A DNA stretch of 64,000 nucleotides from Ilyomonas sp965247435 (GCA_965247435.1 OZ252019.1:2418001-2482000), one strand, 5' to 3'; shown: positions 1-9,677, numbered from the stretch's first letter. Notes: a model not told the origin generated them from the sequence alone. Translations and numbers: made by a program.

Positions 1-210
1 CAGGATTTTGGAATAGGTATTTCCGATGATAAGAAAGCGAATCTCTTTGACCGTTATTACCGGGTAGATTACTCGGGAACACAATACTCCGGTTTAGGCT
101 TAGGCTTATATATTTCCAGCGAGATTATAAAAAAGCACAATGGTGATATTGGTGTTGACAGCAAACTAAGCGAGGGTAGTACATTCTGGTTTACCATTCC
201 TGTGAATTAA
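1..210 (+). CDS. Sensor histidine kinase, C-terminal fragment
   Basis: The window opens inside this gene and only the last 69 codons are present. The translation holds the end of a HATPase_c domain: the G1 box (DFGIGI), an F-box-like stretch (LFDRYYRV), and the G2 box GLGLGLYIS followed by EIIKKHNG and a GSTFWFTIP ending, which is how HisKA/HATPase kinases usually finish. The domain binds ATP for autophosphorylation of a histidine that lies outside the window. The stop codon is 18 bp from the convergent end of the KASIII gene. Input domain and partner regulator cannot be seen. Confidence 0.9.
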   Translation, partial: QDFGIGISDDKKANLFDRYYRVDYSGTQYSGLGLGLYISSEIIKKHNGDIGVDSKLSEGSTFWFTIPVN

Positions 211-228
211 ATAAAGGCGAAGACTACC

Positions 229-1302
229 TCATATTCTGTAACATACCGCATTGATATTCATACCAGCGCCTACGGACGCAAAAAGTATTGTGTCTCCTTT
301 TTGCAAAGAATGCCCTCCTTCTTTTTCCTTCATAACGAGATCGTACAAGGTAGGAATTGTAGCCACCGAGCTGTTGCCTAAATAATGTATGCTCATCGGC
401 ATCACATCGTTTGGCGCTTCGGCATAATCGTAGAGTTTGTAGAAAGCCTGCAGTATTGCTTCGTCCATTTTTTCATTAGCCTGGTGGATAAATATTTTTT
501 TTAACTGGGCAATGCCGGCGCCGCTTTTATCAAAACATTCTTTCATGGCTTCCGGCACAAACTTCAGCGCATATTCATATACTTTTCTGCCTTTCATTTT
601 CATATAACGTACACAGGCATTACTGTCCGGCGCATAAGAAGGACCCATATATATATAATTAAGCTCGTCGAGGCAGTGGCTTACAGCTACGCCCGAGAGC
701 AGGCCGCTTTCGGATGCACCGCCTTCTTTATATTCCATTACAACAGCGCCTGCACCATCACTAAAAATCATGCTGTCCCGGTCGTAACCGTCTATTACAC
801 GCGAAAGCGTTTCCGCACCGATTATCAAAGCTTTTGTAGCTATTCCTGCTTTAAAAAAAGCGTCGGCCTGTATTAGCCCCTGCACCCAGCCCGGACATCC
901 GAATAAAATATCATAGGCAATACAGGCCGGCCGTTTAATTTTTAATAAATGCTTTACCTTACTTGCCAAAGCAGGAACTGCATCCGATTGAAAAGTATTG
1001 GTAGTGATATCGCCAAAATTTTGCGCAACGATTATCATATCCAACGTCTCCGGATCTACACCGCTATTGTTTACCGCTTCTCTTGCTGCAATAGCCGCCA
1101 TGTCAGAAGTTTTTAACGCTTCGTGGGCATACCGCCTTTCAACAATGCCGGTAATTTGCCTTAGCTTTTCAGCAATAGCAGCAGGCTCCATGTTTATAAG
1201 GCGGCTATCTTCGGTGTAAAATTTCTGCCCGGTAAAATCCAGATTTGTTTTCACTTCGGTGGGTATATAACTACCGGTTCCGGTTATAGTTGAGCGCAAC
1301 AT
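229..1302 (-). CDS. 3-oxoacyl-ACP synthase III-like (KASIII/FabH family)
   Basis: This 357-aa protein has the thiolase fold of the ketoacyl synthase III family, which condenses an acyl-CoA starter with malonyl-ACP. The catalytic triad can be placed: Cys136 in DILFGCPGW, His273 in FIHQAN and Asn310 in YLGNSS, and the glycine-rich end GAGMNINAV is present. Length is slightly above that of classical FabH (about 320-330 aa). The gene stands alone, next to a fatty-acid desaturase on the same strand but 248 bp away, so it is not the standard fab cluster copy. It may be a specialised FabH paralogue for branched, long-chain or secondary-metabolite starters; the sequence does not say which. Confidence 0.85.
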   Translation of the reverse strand: MLRSTITGTGSYIPTEVKTNLDFTGQKFYTEDSRLINMEPAAIAEKLRQITGIVERRYAHEALKTSDMAAIAAREAVNNSGVDPETLDMIIVAQNFGDITTNTFQSDAVPALASKVKHLLKIKRPACIAYDILFGCPGWVQGLIQADAFFKAGIATKALIIGAETLSRVIDGYDRDSMIFSDGAGAVVMEYKEGGASESGLLSGVAVSHCLDELNYIYMGPSYAPDSNACVRYMKMKGRKVYEYALKFVPEAMKECFDKSGAGIAQLKKIFIHQANEKMDEAILQAFYKLYDYAEAPNDVMPMSIHYLGNSSVATIPTLYDLVMKEKEGGHSLQKGDTILFASVGAGMNINAVCYRI

Positions 1303-1421
1303 TGTTTACTGTATAAATGTGTTCTGTTGTTGTGCAAAAAACACAACTGTTAATAGCTTTGCTGATATGCAGGAAATGGCAGCAGATCGGCTAAATGAAG
1401 GAAGGTAGCTGCGAAATAAAA

Positions 1422-1457
1422 CTGAGCTATCACTTTCAATTTAAAATGATAGCTCAG
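1422..1457 (-). terminator. Rho-independent terminator of the desaturase gene
   Basis: The arms CTGAGCTATCA and TGATAGCTCAG form an 11-bp perfect stem. Read on the minus strand the stem is followed by TTTTATTT. It lies 94 bp beyond the stop codon of the desaturase. Confidence 0.7.
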
Positions 1458-1550
1458 CAGTTATTTTGTTTTTAACAGGATAATCAGGCAGTACAAGCAA
1501 ACTATTGCAAACAACCTCATTTCTTTTAACTGATTTATGTTGGGATTGTT

Positions 1551-2291
1551 TTATGCATGAACCGGCATCAGCTTAATAATACCTACTTTATTGAGGCCAA
1601 GCATAATGATATAAGTCATATCAAACTCAAACCATTTACGTGCAAAATTGGCATTATCTTTTTGATTATGGTGATTGTTTTGAAACAACTCTCCCATCAG
1701 CAATATACCAAATGGAGTAGAATTTTTTGAATGGTCGCCATTATCGAAATTTTTGTAGCCGTATTTATGGCCGCACCAGTTTACGATAGCTCCCTGAACC
1801 GGGCCCATTAAAAAGTGTATAGGCAGCAATAAAAACCACCAGGCATTCGGGGCGAAATAAATATAGAAAGCAACATACGATGCGCCAAACAATATCCTGG
1901 TTATCATGCTATGGCCAATACGGTCAAGCTTGGTCCAGATAGGAAGATACTCCCGTGTAAATTCAGGCTCGGGCAAATTTTTACCGGTGTCCAAATCTTT
2001 GTATATCTGCGCGGTATGCCACATCATGTGCCATATATCTTTAAAAAAATGAGGTGAGTGCGGATCTTTTTCGGTATCGCTGTAGGTATGATGCATACGG
2101 TGCATAACACCATAGGCGCGGGGAACCAAATAAGAAGAACCCTGCACCAGCCAGGTGAGCAGGTAGATGGCCTTCTCCGCCCGTTTGCTGGTTACATACA
2201 TCTGGTGGGAAGCGTAGCGATGAAGAAAAAAGGAGTGAAAAAAAAGGGACAAAAACCAATGGAGTGCGAAGAATAATAAAATAAAGGACAT
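1551..2291 (-). CDS. Membrane fatty-acid (acyl-CoA delta-9 type) desaturase
   Basis: This 246-aa integral membrane protein has the three histidine clusters of the di-iron fatty-acid desaturases: HRYASH (24-29), HRMHH (64-68) and NNHHN (205-209), plus an auxiliary HKYG around 175. Hydrophobic segments at residues 1-22, about 40-58 and 135-170 match the two-hairpin topology. The family introduces a cis double bond into acyl chains using O2 and an electron donor, usually to adjust membrane fluidity. It is shorter than eukaryotic enzymes and lacks a fused cytochrome b5, as is normal in bacteria. The KASIII gene downstream supports a lipid role. Substrate and position of desaturation are inferred from the family only. 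Confidence 0.88.
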   Translation of the reverse strand: MSFILLFFALHWFLSLFFHSFFLHRYASHQMYVTSKRAEKAIYLLTWLVQGSSYLVPRAYGVMHRMHHTYSDTEKDPHSPHFFKDIWHMMWHTAQIYKDLDTGKNLPEPEFTREYLPIWTKLDRIGHSMITRILFGASYVAFYIYFAPNAWWFLLLPIHFLMGPVQGAIVNWCGHKYGYKNFDNGDHSKNSTPFGILLMGELFQNNHHNQKDNANFARKWFEFDMTYIIMLGLNKVGIIKLMPVHA

Positions 2292-2922
2292 GATAAAATT
2301 TAAATGAATAAAAGAATGGGCGAAAGGTAGTAAATAACAGACAAAAAAAAGCTATAAATCGTTAGTTAACGTAAGTTTAAACCTGTTTTTGATGTATAAT
2401 AATGGTATCATACGATAATGATAAAACTTAATTAAATACCTAACTAATTTATTAGCAATCTATTCATTCAGGCATACTATTTTCTTATTTTTTAAATCAT
2501 TATAAATACTTCCCGTAAAGATCATTTTAATTTTTTTAACATGGAATAGTATTTGTACTACTGCTATTTCGTTTTTGTAATCCCCATTTTTTCGGCCTTT
2601 AAATATTAGTTTCACTTGTTAAATAAAAAGCTGCATTTTTAAAAAGCTTTATTTAAGTAAAGAGGAAATTTTGATATATTTGTAAATTAGGAATCCAGAT
2701 TATTAGCCTTTTAATTGCTTTGTCAATTTCTTTTTTTTATGCGATATATTTACTTTCAGTTTTACTTTTTGACAAACCCGGTTGCTAAAACCAGACGACA
2801 AAAAGAATCTTCAACAATCAGTACTAATCTTAATCTACAGCCTTCAATTATTACGTATCTGTTTCCTTTTACAACTGCAACAACGCTTTTTTTTCTTTTT
2901 CAATAATATAAACGTTTATCTT
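2292..2922. other. AT-rich intergenic region between desaturase and DUF4331 gene
   Basis: About 630 bp with no convincing ORF. It is strongly AT-rich with many homopolymer T/A runs and separates two divergent genes, so it should hold both promoters. The reading frame of the DUF4331 gene stays open back to 2782, but that stretch encodes a low-complexity, T-run-derived peptide and lacks a signal peptide, so I do not count it as coding. Confidence 0.6.
2652..2682 (+). promoter_or_regulatory. Candidate Bacteroidetes promoter for the DUF4331 genes
   Basis: A full -7 element TATATTTG (TAnnTTTG) lies at 2675-2682 and a near-consensus TTTA at 2652-2655, 19 bp upstream. It would place the transcript start about 230 bp before the chosen start codon. 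The call rests on motif matching alone. Confidence 0.35.
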
Positions 2923-4683
2923 ATGATCAGCAAAATTGTACATTTTCATGCATGGAGGTTTTCACTCCTGTTGCTCTGCATTGTAGCAACAGCAAGCGTT
3001 TCGCGCGCATCATCGCATCGCGAGGCACCACTTATTTCTAATGATCCGCTGGCCGATAACACCGATGTTTATGCATTCAGGAGCCCGGACAATCCAAACA
3101 CAATTACCATTATTGCGAATTACATTCCTTTTGAATCGCCGGATGGTGGTCCTAATTTTTATACATTTGGCCACGATATCCGTTACGAAATTCATATAAA
3201 AAACAAGACTACTACACCAGGCGACGATATTACTTACCGTTTTACTTTTAAAATACAAAACGAGGATCCAACTACATTTTTCAATATCCGGCTGGGCAAA
3301 CAGAACTTGAAAACAACTTACACCTGTGAAAAAAGTACAGATGGTGGCGTTACCTTTAAAAAGATTTTAAACAACGGAGTAGTACCACCCAATAACATTG
3401 GTCCGCGGTCTATTGACGACGCTACTGTTGGCCTGGGAAAAAGCTACGATAAAATAATGCATAGCGCTATTGAGAAGGCTTCTACCGGCGAGGCGCTTTT
3501 TTGTGGCCCTGTTGACGATCCATTCTTTGTAGATCTTGCAGGTGCTTTCGATGTTGGCAACTTTCGCCCGGAAGGCAATACTACCAATCCTACCAAAGAT
3601 GGCCTTGCCCGCTTCAATGTTCATACTATTGCGCTGAAAATTCCAATTAATCTATTGCAAAAAGATGGTCTTGATGTAACGCATGCGGCAAATATTTTAG
3701 ATCCAAACTATGTTATTGGCGTATGGGCAAGTGCCAGCAGGAGACAAATAAAAACAGTTAATTCTCAGGGCGAGCAAAGCTATACCGGAGATTGGGTGCA
3801 GGTTTCCCGCTTAGGCATGCCGCTTACCAATGAAGCGGTTATACCCATTGGCTATAAAGACAGGTGGAATACCCGATATCCATATAATAACAGTGACCTC
3901 GAATTTGCTGCTTATTTTAAAAATCCAGAATTAGCGCTGTACATGGATGAATCTAAATTTGGACCGGCTGTACCTTCTTTAAATGCTTTGCGCATACAAA
4001 CACACTCACTTGGTGCCTTCGACTTCAGAAACGACTCTGCCGGTTTATATCCATTAAAGGGTTCTGCGGCTGTTGCCGGTACTGCCCTGGACGATGCCCA
4101 GTTTGGTACCATTCTTTTACCGGATAATCATAGCCCCCGTGCTGTAGATATATTGCCTATATTTTACACTGGTGTTCCTAATGAACGTCCATACCAGTTA
4201 GCTACCGGCAAAAACGGTGATCCGCTGGCAGCAGGTAAACCTTTTATCAATAACTTCCTGCCAACTTTGGGAGATATGCTCCGGCTGAATATGGCAACGC
4301 CGATAACTAAACGTGACGATCCGGATTTTAGCTCTTTAGGTATTGTAAGAGCAGCAGTTTTAGGTTTAACAGACCCGAGGTATAACACAGATACTACTTT
4401 ACAATTCATTCCGAATATGGATGGCTTTCCCAACGGACGTCGTCTGGAAGATGATGTAACTACAATAGAACTGCAGGCTGTGGGCGGTGTAGCCCTTGCT
4501 GCAATTGGTTTGTGGTATGATGATTATACAGTAGGAGACGCAAATCCGGTAACACAAAACCTTGTAAATGTGCTTTCCTTCTCTGCGGGCGTTACGCACA
4601 ACGATACAACTTTCAAAACCACCTTCCCGTTTGTGCAAACGCCATGGAGAGGATTTGATTACACTTTACAACCGAGGTTCTAA
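2923..4683 (+). CDS. DUF4331 family exported protein, copy 1 (no sorting tail)
   Basis: From the ATG at 2923 the protein has 586 aa and begins with a signal peptide (hydrophobic LLLLCIVATAS, cleavage likely near SRAS). The mature protein starts with SSHREAPLISNDP, the hallmark N-terminus of DUF4331, and the domain fills the rest of the chain. The frame is open further upstream, but only this start yields a signal peptide. The function of DUF4331 is not established. The next gene is a close paralogue; several stretches are almost identical in DNA, for example around 4060-4260 and 4430-4530. Unlike copy 2 it stops at the end of the DUF4331 domain and has no T9SS tail, so it is probably periplasmic or released by another route. 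Confidence 0.85.
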   Translation: MISKIVHFHAWRFSLLLLCIVATASVSRASSHREAPLISNDPLADNTDVYAFRSPDNPNTITIIANYIPFESPDGGPNFYTFGHDIRYEIHIKNKTTTPGDDITYRFTFKIQNEDPTTFFNIRLGKQNLKTTYTCEKSTDGGVTFKKILNNGVVPPNNIGPRSIDDATVGLGKSYDKIMHSAIEKASTGEALFCGPVDDPFFVDLAGAFDVGNFRPEGNTTNPTKDGLARFNVHTIALKIPINLLQKDGLDVTHAANILDPNYVIGVWASASRRQIKTVNSQGEQSYTGDWVQVSRLGMPLTNEAVIPIGYKDRWNTRYPYNNSDLEFAAYFKNPELALYMDESKFGPAVPSLNALRIQTHSLGAFDFRNDSAGLYPLKGSAAVAGTALDDAQFGTILLPDNHSPRAVDILPIFYTGVPNERPYQLATGKNGDPLAAGKPFINNFLPTLGDMLRLNMATPITKRDDPDFSSLGIVRAAVLGLTDPRYNTDTTLQFIPNMDGFPNGRRLEDDVTTIELQAVGGVALAAIGLWYDDYTVGDANPVTQNLVNVLSFSAGVTHNDTTFKTTFPFVQTPWRGFDYTLQPRF

Positions 4684-4701
4684 CCAAATAAAAAGATTAT
4701 T

Positions 4702-6957
4702 ATGAAAAAATTTATAAAACTGTTTACAGCGGCTTTGCTTTGCATTGCTCTTACTAATATTGCATCGGCTTCCTCGCATCGTGAAGCACCTTTAATTTCC
4801 AATGATCCCCTGGCAGATAATACAGATTTGTATGCATTTCGCAGTCCGTGCGATACTAATAACATCGTTATTATTGCAAATTACATCCCTTTTGAGCATC
4901 CTGCCGGCGGGCCTAACTGGTACACATTTGGCGAAGACGTCCGTTACGAAATTTATATAGATAACGATGCTTCCAAGCCCGGTGATGAACTTATTTACCG
5001 TTTCACATTTAAGCATGTTAATGAAGATCCGACTACTTTCTTCAATATCAGGCTGGGCAAGCAAAATTTAAAAACGACATACACACTGGAACGCAGTGCT
5101 AACAGCGGTAAAACATTTACTACTGTTGTTACAGATGGCGTAGTACCACCCAATAATATCGGGCCGCGCTCCATAGAAAACAGTACTGTTGGATTAGGTA
5201 CTTCCTATGACAACCTGATGATGAATGCAGTAGCGACCACCAGCGAAAATGAAAAGGTTTTTTGTGGGCCTGTAGATGACCCTTTCTTTGTAGATTTAGG
5301 AGGTATTTTTGATGTTGGCAACTTCAGAACAACGGGCAGAGATGGCGTGGCCAAATTCAATTGTCATTCAATTATACTGGAGATCCCCATTAATAAACTT
5401 CAAAAAGATAACAAATCAACCTTAGATGCGACCAGTATTCTTGACCCCAATTTTGTAATTGGTGTTTATGCTTCGGCAAGCCGCAAAAAAGTAACAACTT
5501 TCGACTCTACAGGTGGCAGCCCTGCCGGATCTGGCCCCTGGGTACAGGTTTCCCGCTTAGGTATGCCGCTCACCAACGAAGCTGTAATACCAATTGGCAC
5601 CAAAGACCATTGGAATGCAACGTCACCGGATGAAGATTTGCAGTTTGCACCTTATTTTGAAAATCCGGAATTAGCCCTTTATATGGATGATTCACAGTTT
5701 GGCGGCGCAGTTCCCGGCTTATCACAGTTGCGTATTCAAAGTAATTCATTAGGTGCATTCGATTTTAGAAATGGCAAACCAGGTTTGTATCCGCTTAAAG
5801 GCTCTGCGGCTGTTGCCGGTACTGCCCTGGACGATGCACAGTTTGGAACCATTCTTTTACCGGACGATCACAGTCCGCGCGCAGTGGATTTATTACCTAT
5901 CTTTTATACCGGTGTTCCTAATGAACGTCCTTACCAGTTGGCTACCGGCAAAAACGGTGATCCACTCGCAACCGGCAAGCCCTTTATCAATAATTTCCTC
6001 CCCACATTGGGCGATTATCTAAGATTGAATATGGCGGTGCCGGTTACGCCGCGCAACAGTGCAGACTTCAGCACATTGGGTATTGTGCAGGCTGCCGTAT
6101 TAGGTTTAACCGATTCAAGATTTAACGCCGACACTACTTTACAGTTCATTCCAAATATGGATGGTTTTCCCAATGGCCGTCGTTTGGAAGATGATGTAAC
6201 TACGATAGAACTGCAGGCTGTGGGCGGTGTAGCACTTGCTGCAATTGGTTTGTGGTATGATGATTATGTTGCCGGCGGCGACCCTGTTACGCAGGACTTA
6301 TTGAACACATTAACTTTCCAGGCGGGTGTTACACATAATGACACCACATTAAAGGCCTGTTTTCCTTATGAGCAAACGCCATGGAGAGCTTTTACAGGTC
6401 CTGAATACGTAGGACCAAAGAGCTTTACCTTCCCGGTTAGCTGGATAAGCTTTGGCGCGGAAAAAACTGCTGATCAGAAAGTAAAACTTACCTGGAAGGT
6501 AGCTAATGAGGTAAACAGTGATCATTACGAAGTAGAATACAGCATGGACAACCGGCAATTTACCAAAATTGGTACGGTACTTTCCAGAAACGGAAGTGTA
6601 AATACGTATGATTATCTGCACGCTTCGCCATCTTTTGAGAAGGTAAATTATTACCGTATCAAGCAGGTGGACAAAAATGGTAAGTTTAGCTACTCACCCG
6701 TTATCCCGGTTAAGTTTATTGCTAAATCTATTATTTCAATAACTCCTAACCCTGTTACCAATGTAATAAGCGTTACGGCTACACAATCTAATCTTGAAAT
6801 ACGGGTGTATGACGCTACCGGCAGATTAGTAGCCGCTAAAATGCTCAATAGTAACCGTACAGACATTAATGCCTCCTCTTTTGCCAAGGGATTATATACT
6901 GTTGTGGCGATAAGCAATGGTAAAAAAGTAGATTCCAAGAAAGTAGTGAAGCAATAG
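4702..6957 (+). CDS. DUF4331 family protein, copy 2, with T9SS sorting domain
   Basis: This 751-aa protein has a signal peptide (residues 1-24, ending IASA) and the same SSHREAPLISNDPLADNTD opening as copy 1, 18 bp upstream. DUF4331 covers roughly residues 24-560. A beta-rich linker follows (WISFGAEKTADQKVKLTWKV), and the last 75 residues are a type A T9SS sorting domain: SITPNPVTN, then VYDATGRLV and GLYTVVA. The tail implies export across the outer membrane and attachment to the cell surface. The tandem arrangement, high DNA identity in patches and the tail on only one copy suggest duplication followed by division into a surface form and a periplasmic form. The role of the domain itself is unknown. 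Confidence 0.88.
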   Translation: MKKFIKLFTAALLCIALTNIASASSHREAPLISNDPLADNTDLYAFRSPCDTNNIVIIANYIPFEHPAGGPNWYTFGEDVRYEIYIDNDASKPGDELIYRFTFKHVNEDPTTFFNIRLGKQNLKTTYTLERSANSGKTFTTVVTDGVVPPNNIGPRSIENSTVGLGTSYDNLMMNAVATTSENEKVFCGPVDDPFFVDLGGIFDVGNFRTTGRDGVAKFNCHSIILEIPINKLQKDNKSTLDATSILDPNFVIGVYASASRKKVTTFDSTGGSPAGSGPWVQVSRLGMPLTNEAVIPIGTKDHWNATSPDEDLQFAPYFENPELALYMDDSQFGGAVPGLSQLRIQSNSLGAFDFRNGKPGLYPLKGSAAVAGTALDDAQFGTILLPDDHSPRAVDLLPIFYTGVPNERPYQLATGKNGDPLATGKPFINNFLPTLGDYLRLNMAVPVTPRNSADFSTLGIVQAAVLGLTDSRFNADTTLQFIPNMDGFPNGRRLEDDVTTIELQAVGGVALAAIGLWYDDYVAGGDPVTQDLLNTLTFQAGVTHNDTTLKACFPYEQTPWRAFTGPEYVGPKSFTFPVSWISFGAEKTADQKVKLTWKVANEVNSDHYEVEYSMDNRQFTKIGTVLSRNGSVNTYDYLHASPSFEKVNYYRIKQVDKNGKFSYSPVIPVKFIAKSIISITPNPVTNVISVTATQSNLEIRVYDATGRLVAAKMLNSNRTDINASSFAKGLYTVVAISNGKKVDSKKVVKQ

Positions 6958-6987
6958 TTTGATTTTGTCGAATAAATTTTATCCCGG

Positions 6988-7024
6988 AAAAGTATTATGT
7001 GGCGAAAGCCATGTAATACTTTTT
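6988..7024 (+). terminator. Terminator after the DUF4331 pair
   Basis: AAAGTATTA and TAATACTTT arms continue inward through GTGGC/GCCAT to a GAAA tetraloop, and the 3' arm runs into TTTTT. It lies 31 bp after the stop codon of copy 2. Confidence 0.75.
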
Positions 7025-7149
7025 CTTTTTTAAAAAGTCTGAAATAATAAATTAAAATTGTCCGCCAGCAGTAGTAATGCTGCTCTATTATTAATACAAA
7101 CATTCTTACGCTTAATAGTTAGCAACGTTTGGTTTATAAACTGCTTTTT

Positions 7150-8523
7150 ATGAGTACAGTTCCTACATCCACATCTAAAAAAAAGAATCGCATTTATCTT
7201 ATTAGTATTGTCTTGTTTTGCACAGCGGTAGCAGCTATTATCATTAATTACAACCACAAAAAGCAAGAAGCCGAAAACCGTGTTTATACATTGCAGCCAC
7301 GCAAAGGCGCCGCCGATACCACGCAGGAATGGCGGGATGTGCAGCAGCGCGCAAAAGGATTGCTGAACGCTATCAAAACTGATAGCACCGACATTAAATC
7401 CAGGCTGCAACTGGCGGCACTTTTTATACAGGAAGCACGGGTAACGGGCAACTACATGTATTACGATATGGCAGCCATGAAATATGCAAATGACGTGCTG
7501 AAGCTTGATCCTGCCAACTTTAATGCTTTGGTTTTCAGGTCGCTTATTTATATGTCGCAGCACCACTTTGCCGATGGACTTACCGCCGCCCATGCAGCGC
7601 AGCAGGTAAACCCGTACAATGCGTATGTATATGGCCTTATGGTAGATGGCAACGTAGAGATGGGCAGGTACGACTCTGCGGTTGCGTATGCCGATAAAAT
7701 GGTGTCTATCCGGCCCGACCTTACGTCGTACTCCAGGGTATCATACCTCCGCGAAATCTATGGCGATTATAATGGCGCAATAGAAGCGATGAAGATGGCA
7801 GCCGAAGCCGGCGGACAGGGCGATGAACATACCGAATGGACCCGCACACAATTAGCCTCGCTGTATGAGAAAACCGGCGACTATAAAACAGCCGAGCAAT
7901 TGTATGAGCTATCGCTGAGTATGCGACCGCAGTATTCCTATGCGGTGGCAGGGTTAGGCCGTGTAGCAATGGCCTCCAAAGATTATAATAGAGCTATTGC
8001 ACTCTTTCAACGGGCAGATTCGCTGGTAGAAGACAACACTATCAAAGAAGAACTCTCTGATGCTTACCGGGCTGCCGGGCAAACTAAAAAAGCCGATGAT
8101 CTGATTAAAGAGGTAATAGCGGAGCTAAATAAAGATGCCGAAGCCGGTAAGAAAGATGAGAATATAGGCCACTATGCCGACCGCGAACTGGCGTATGATT
8201 ACTTGAAAATAAAAGACTACGACAAAGCGCTGGACCATGCAGTGCTGGAATGGAACCGTAGGCCGGATAATATAGATGTAAATGAAACGGTTGCCTGGGT
8301 ATATTACAGCAAGGGCGATTATGCCAAAGCACTGCCGTATATAAAAACGGCTTTGAAAACAAATTCTAAGAACCCGGTATTGCTTAGCCGCGCTGCGCTT
8401 ATTTATTATAAAACCGGTGATGCCATGCTGGCAAAAACAACCCTGTCTAAAACCTCGCCTTCCAACCCGTATATAGACCAGTCGCTGCAGACAGAAACGG
8501 CTGCGATGTTGAGTAAGTTGTAA
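7150..8523 (+). CDS. Membrane-anchored TPR protein
   Basis: With the ATG at 7150 the protein has 457 aa; a TTG seven codons earlier is in frame but less likely. A single N-terminal transmembrane segment (IYLISIVLFCTAVAAIIIN) follows a Lys-rich cytoplasmic start. The rest is alpha-helical with tetratricopeptide-like repeats, seen as AMKYANDVLKLDPANFNALV, DYKTAEQLYELSLSMRPQYS, DYNRAIALFQRADSLVEDN and DYAKALPYIKTALKTNSKNP. TPR arrays mediate protein-protein contacts, so it is likely a periplasm-facing scaffold. It lies between the DUF4331 pair and the HupE-type gene, all on the plus strand, and the 20-bp gap to hupE suggests co-transcription with it. No enzymatic motif is present. Confidence 0.8.
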   Translation: MSTVPTSTSKKKNRIYLISIVLFCTAVAAIIINYNHKKQEAENRVYTLQPRKGAADTTQEWRDVQQRAKGLLNAIKTDSTDIKSRLQLAALFIQEARVTGNYMYYDMAAMKYANDVLKLDPANFNALVFRSLIYMSQHHFADGLTAAHAAQQVNPYNAYVYGLMVDGNVEMGRYDSAVAYADKMVSIRPDLTSYSRVSYLREIYGDYNGAIEAMKMAAEAGGQGDEHTEWTRTQLASLYEKTGDYKTAEQLYELSLSMRPQYSYAVAGLGRVAMASKDYNRAIALFQRADSLVEDNTIKEELSDAYRAAGQTKKADDLIKEVIAELNKDAEAGKKDENIGHYADRELAYDYLKIKDYDKALDHAVLEWNRRPDNIDVNETVAWVYYSKGDYAKALPYIKTALKTNSKNPVLLSRAALIYYKTGDAMLAKTTLSKTSPSNPYIDQSLQTETAAMLSKL

Positions 8524-8543
8524 GTGCATTTATAAACAGCCGC

Positions 8544-9224
8544 ATGAAGCAGCAATTTAAAAGTTATCGTATCTCTTCTTTTGCAGGTTTACTCTTATTA
8601 CTTTTTAGTGCAACCAATGCTTTTGGCCATACGATCAATTATGCCCTGGAAAAAGCGCCCACGCAGCACGTCGTCTGGTTTTACCTGCAGTTGGGTTTTA
8701 CACATATACTACCGGAAGGATTCGATCATATCTTATTTGTGGTGGGCTTGTGCCTGCTGAGTAAAAAAATAAGCGTTATTCTTTGGCAAGCCACTGCTTT
8801 CACCGTTGCGCATTCCATTACGCTGGCGCTGAGCATGCAAAATATCATTGTAGCGCCGAGCGCCGTGGTAGAGCCCATCATTGCATTATCTATTTTATTT
8901 GTGGCCGTAGAGAATTTATTAATGACCGAATTAAAACCCTGGCGTATTGCGCTGGTGTTTATGTTTGGGCTGGTACATGGTATGGGCTTCGCGAGCTCGC
9001 TTAACGAAATTGGTTTGCCACGCAATAAATTTATCACTTCTATTCTATCTTTTAATGTGGGGGTGGAGCTTGGGCAGATCACGATTATTCTTGCGGTGTT
9101 TGCCCTGATTGTAATGCCATTGGGGAAATTTCCGTGGTACCGTACACGGGTAGTATATCCGTTATCAATCATCATTGCCGCTATTGCTGCTTACTGGACT
9201 ATACAACGTGTATTTTTTGTTTAA
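8544..9224 (+). CDS. HupE/UreJ-family membrane protein
   Basis: The 226-aa protein has an N-terminal signal-like segment and about six transmembrane helices. The family's histidine and acidic residues are visible in LPEGFDHILFV, the AHSITLALS segment and GLVHGMGFAS. HupE/UreJ proteins are secondary permeases linked to nickel (or cobalt) uptake in hydrogenase and urease operons. No hydrogenase or urease gene is present here. Instead it follows a TPR gene by 20 bp and precedes a small exported protein and a TonB receptor, which suggests a two-membrane uptake route: outer-membrane receptor, then HupE-like permease. The metal is inferred from the family only. Confidence 0.8.
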   Translation: MKQQFKSYRISSFAGLLLLLFSATNAFGHTINYALEKAPTQHVVWFYLQLGFTHILPEGFDHILFVVGLCLLSKKISVILWQATAFTVAHSITLALSMQNIIVAPSAVVEPIIALSILFVAVENLLMTELKPWRIALVFMFGLVHGMGFASSLNEIGLPRNKFITSILSFNVGVELGQITIILAVFALIVMPLGKFPWYRTRVVYPLSIIIAAIAAYWTIQRVFFV

Positions 9225-9308
9225 TGCAGTAGCGTTTTGAAAACATTGATCGCTTTATGTATTTCCTTCGTACTTATGTTATAAATTTATCCAACGCAAT
9301 AGTAACAA

Positions 9309-9677
9309 TTGAAGTCGCCGGTTGCATATTATCTCCTCCTGCTTTACCTCACGGTAATGTTCAAGCCATTGCTGCCGCTTATCAGCGACGCATTGTCGCA
9401 TGATTTTAATGAAGCTATTCACATCTCTACCGTGCATGCGATCTATGGTGATAACCATGTAGAGAATGAAATGGCGGCAGCATCAAAAGATGAGGCAGGT
9501 AAAAACGGCGCAGGTATAAAGTATGAGGCGCAAACGCCGGTGCACCTTTCAGGTGAAGCATTCTCAATAGCTTCTATTATAAAAACCAACAGTATTACTC
9601 CTGCCCTATTCCGGCTGCTGCAACTGGCCACTGTGTATCTGTCTCAACCCTTGCCGCCGCCCAAGTTTTCCTGCTGA
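9309..9677 (+). CDS. Small exported or membrane protein upstream of TonB receptor
   Basis: The open frame gives 122 aa from a TTG at 9309; an in-frame ATG at 9357 would give 106 aa. The N-terminus is hydrophobic (YYLLLLYLTVMFKPLLPLI). The middle is polar with His residues (HDFNEAIHISTVHAIYGDNH), and the C-terminus ends in a proline-rich motif with a terminal Cys (QPLPPPKFSC). I do not recognise a named domain. Small proteins of this type often sit directly before TonB receptors for metals in Bacteroidetes, and another one with a PPR ending precedes the receptor at 19537-21693. A role beside the receptor is an inference from position. Confidence 0.55.
   Translation: MKSPVAYYLLLLYLTVMFKPLLPLISDALSHDFNEAIHISTVHAIYGDNHVENEMAAASKDEAGKNGAGIKYEAQTPVHLSGEAFSIASIIKTNSITPALFRLLQLATVYLSQPLPPPKFSC

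Noticed and set aside
2782..2922. N-terminal extension of the first DUF4331 gene
   Set aside because: The extension is a translation of T- and A-runs and would bury the signal peptide; the ATG at 2923 gives a normal exported protein.
7030..7593. 187-aa minus-strand frame over the TPR gene start
   Set aside because: It overlaps the promoter and signal-anchor region of a clear gene and has no domain or plausible start context.
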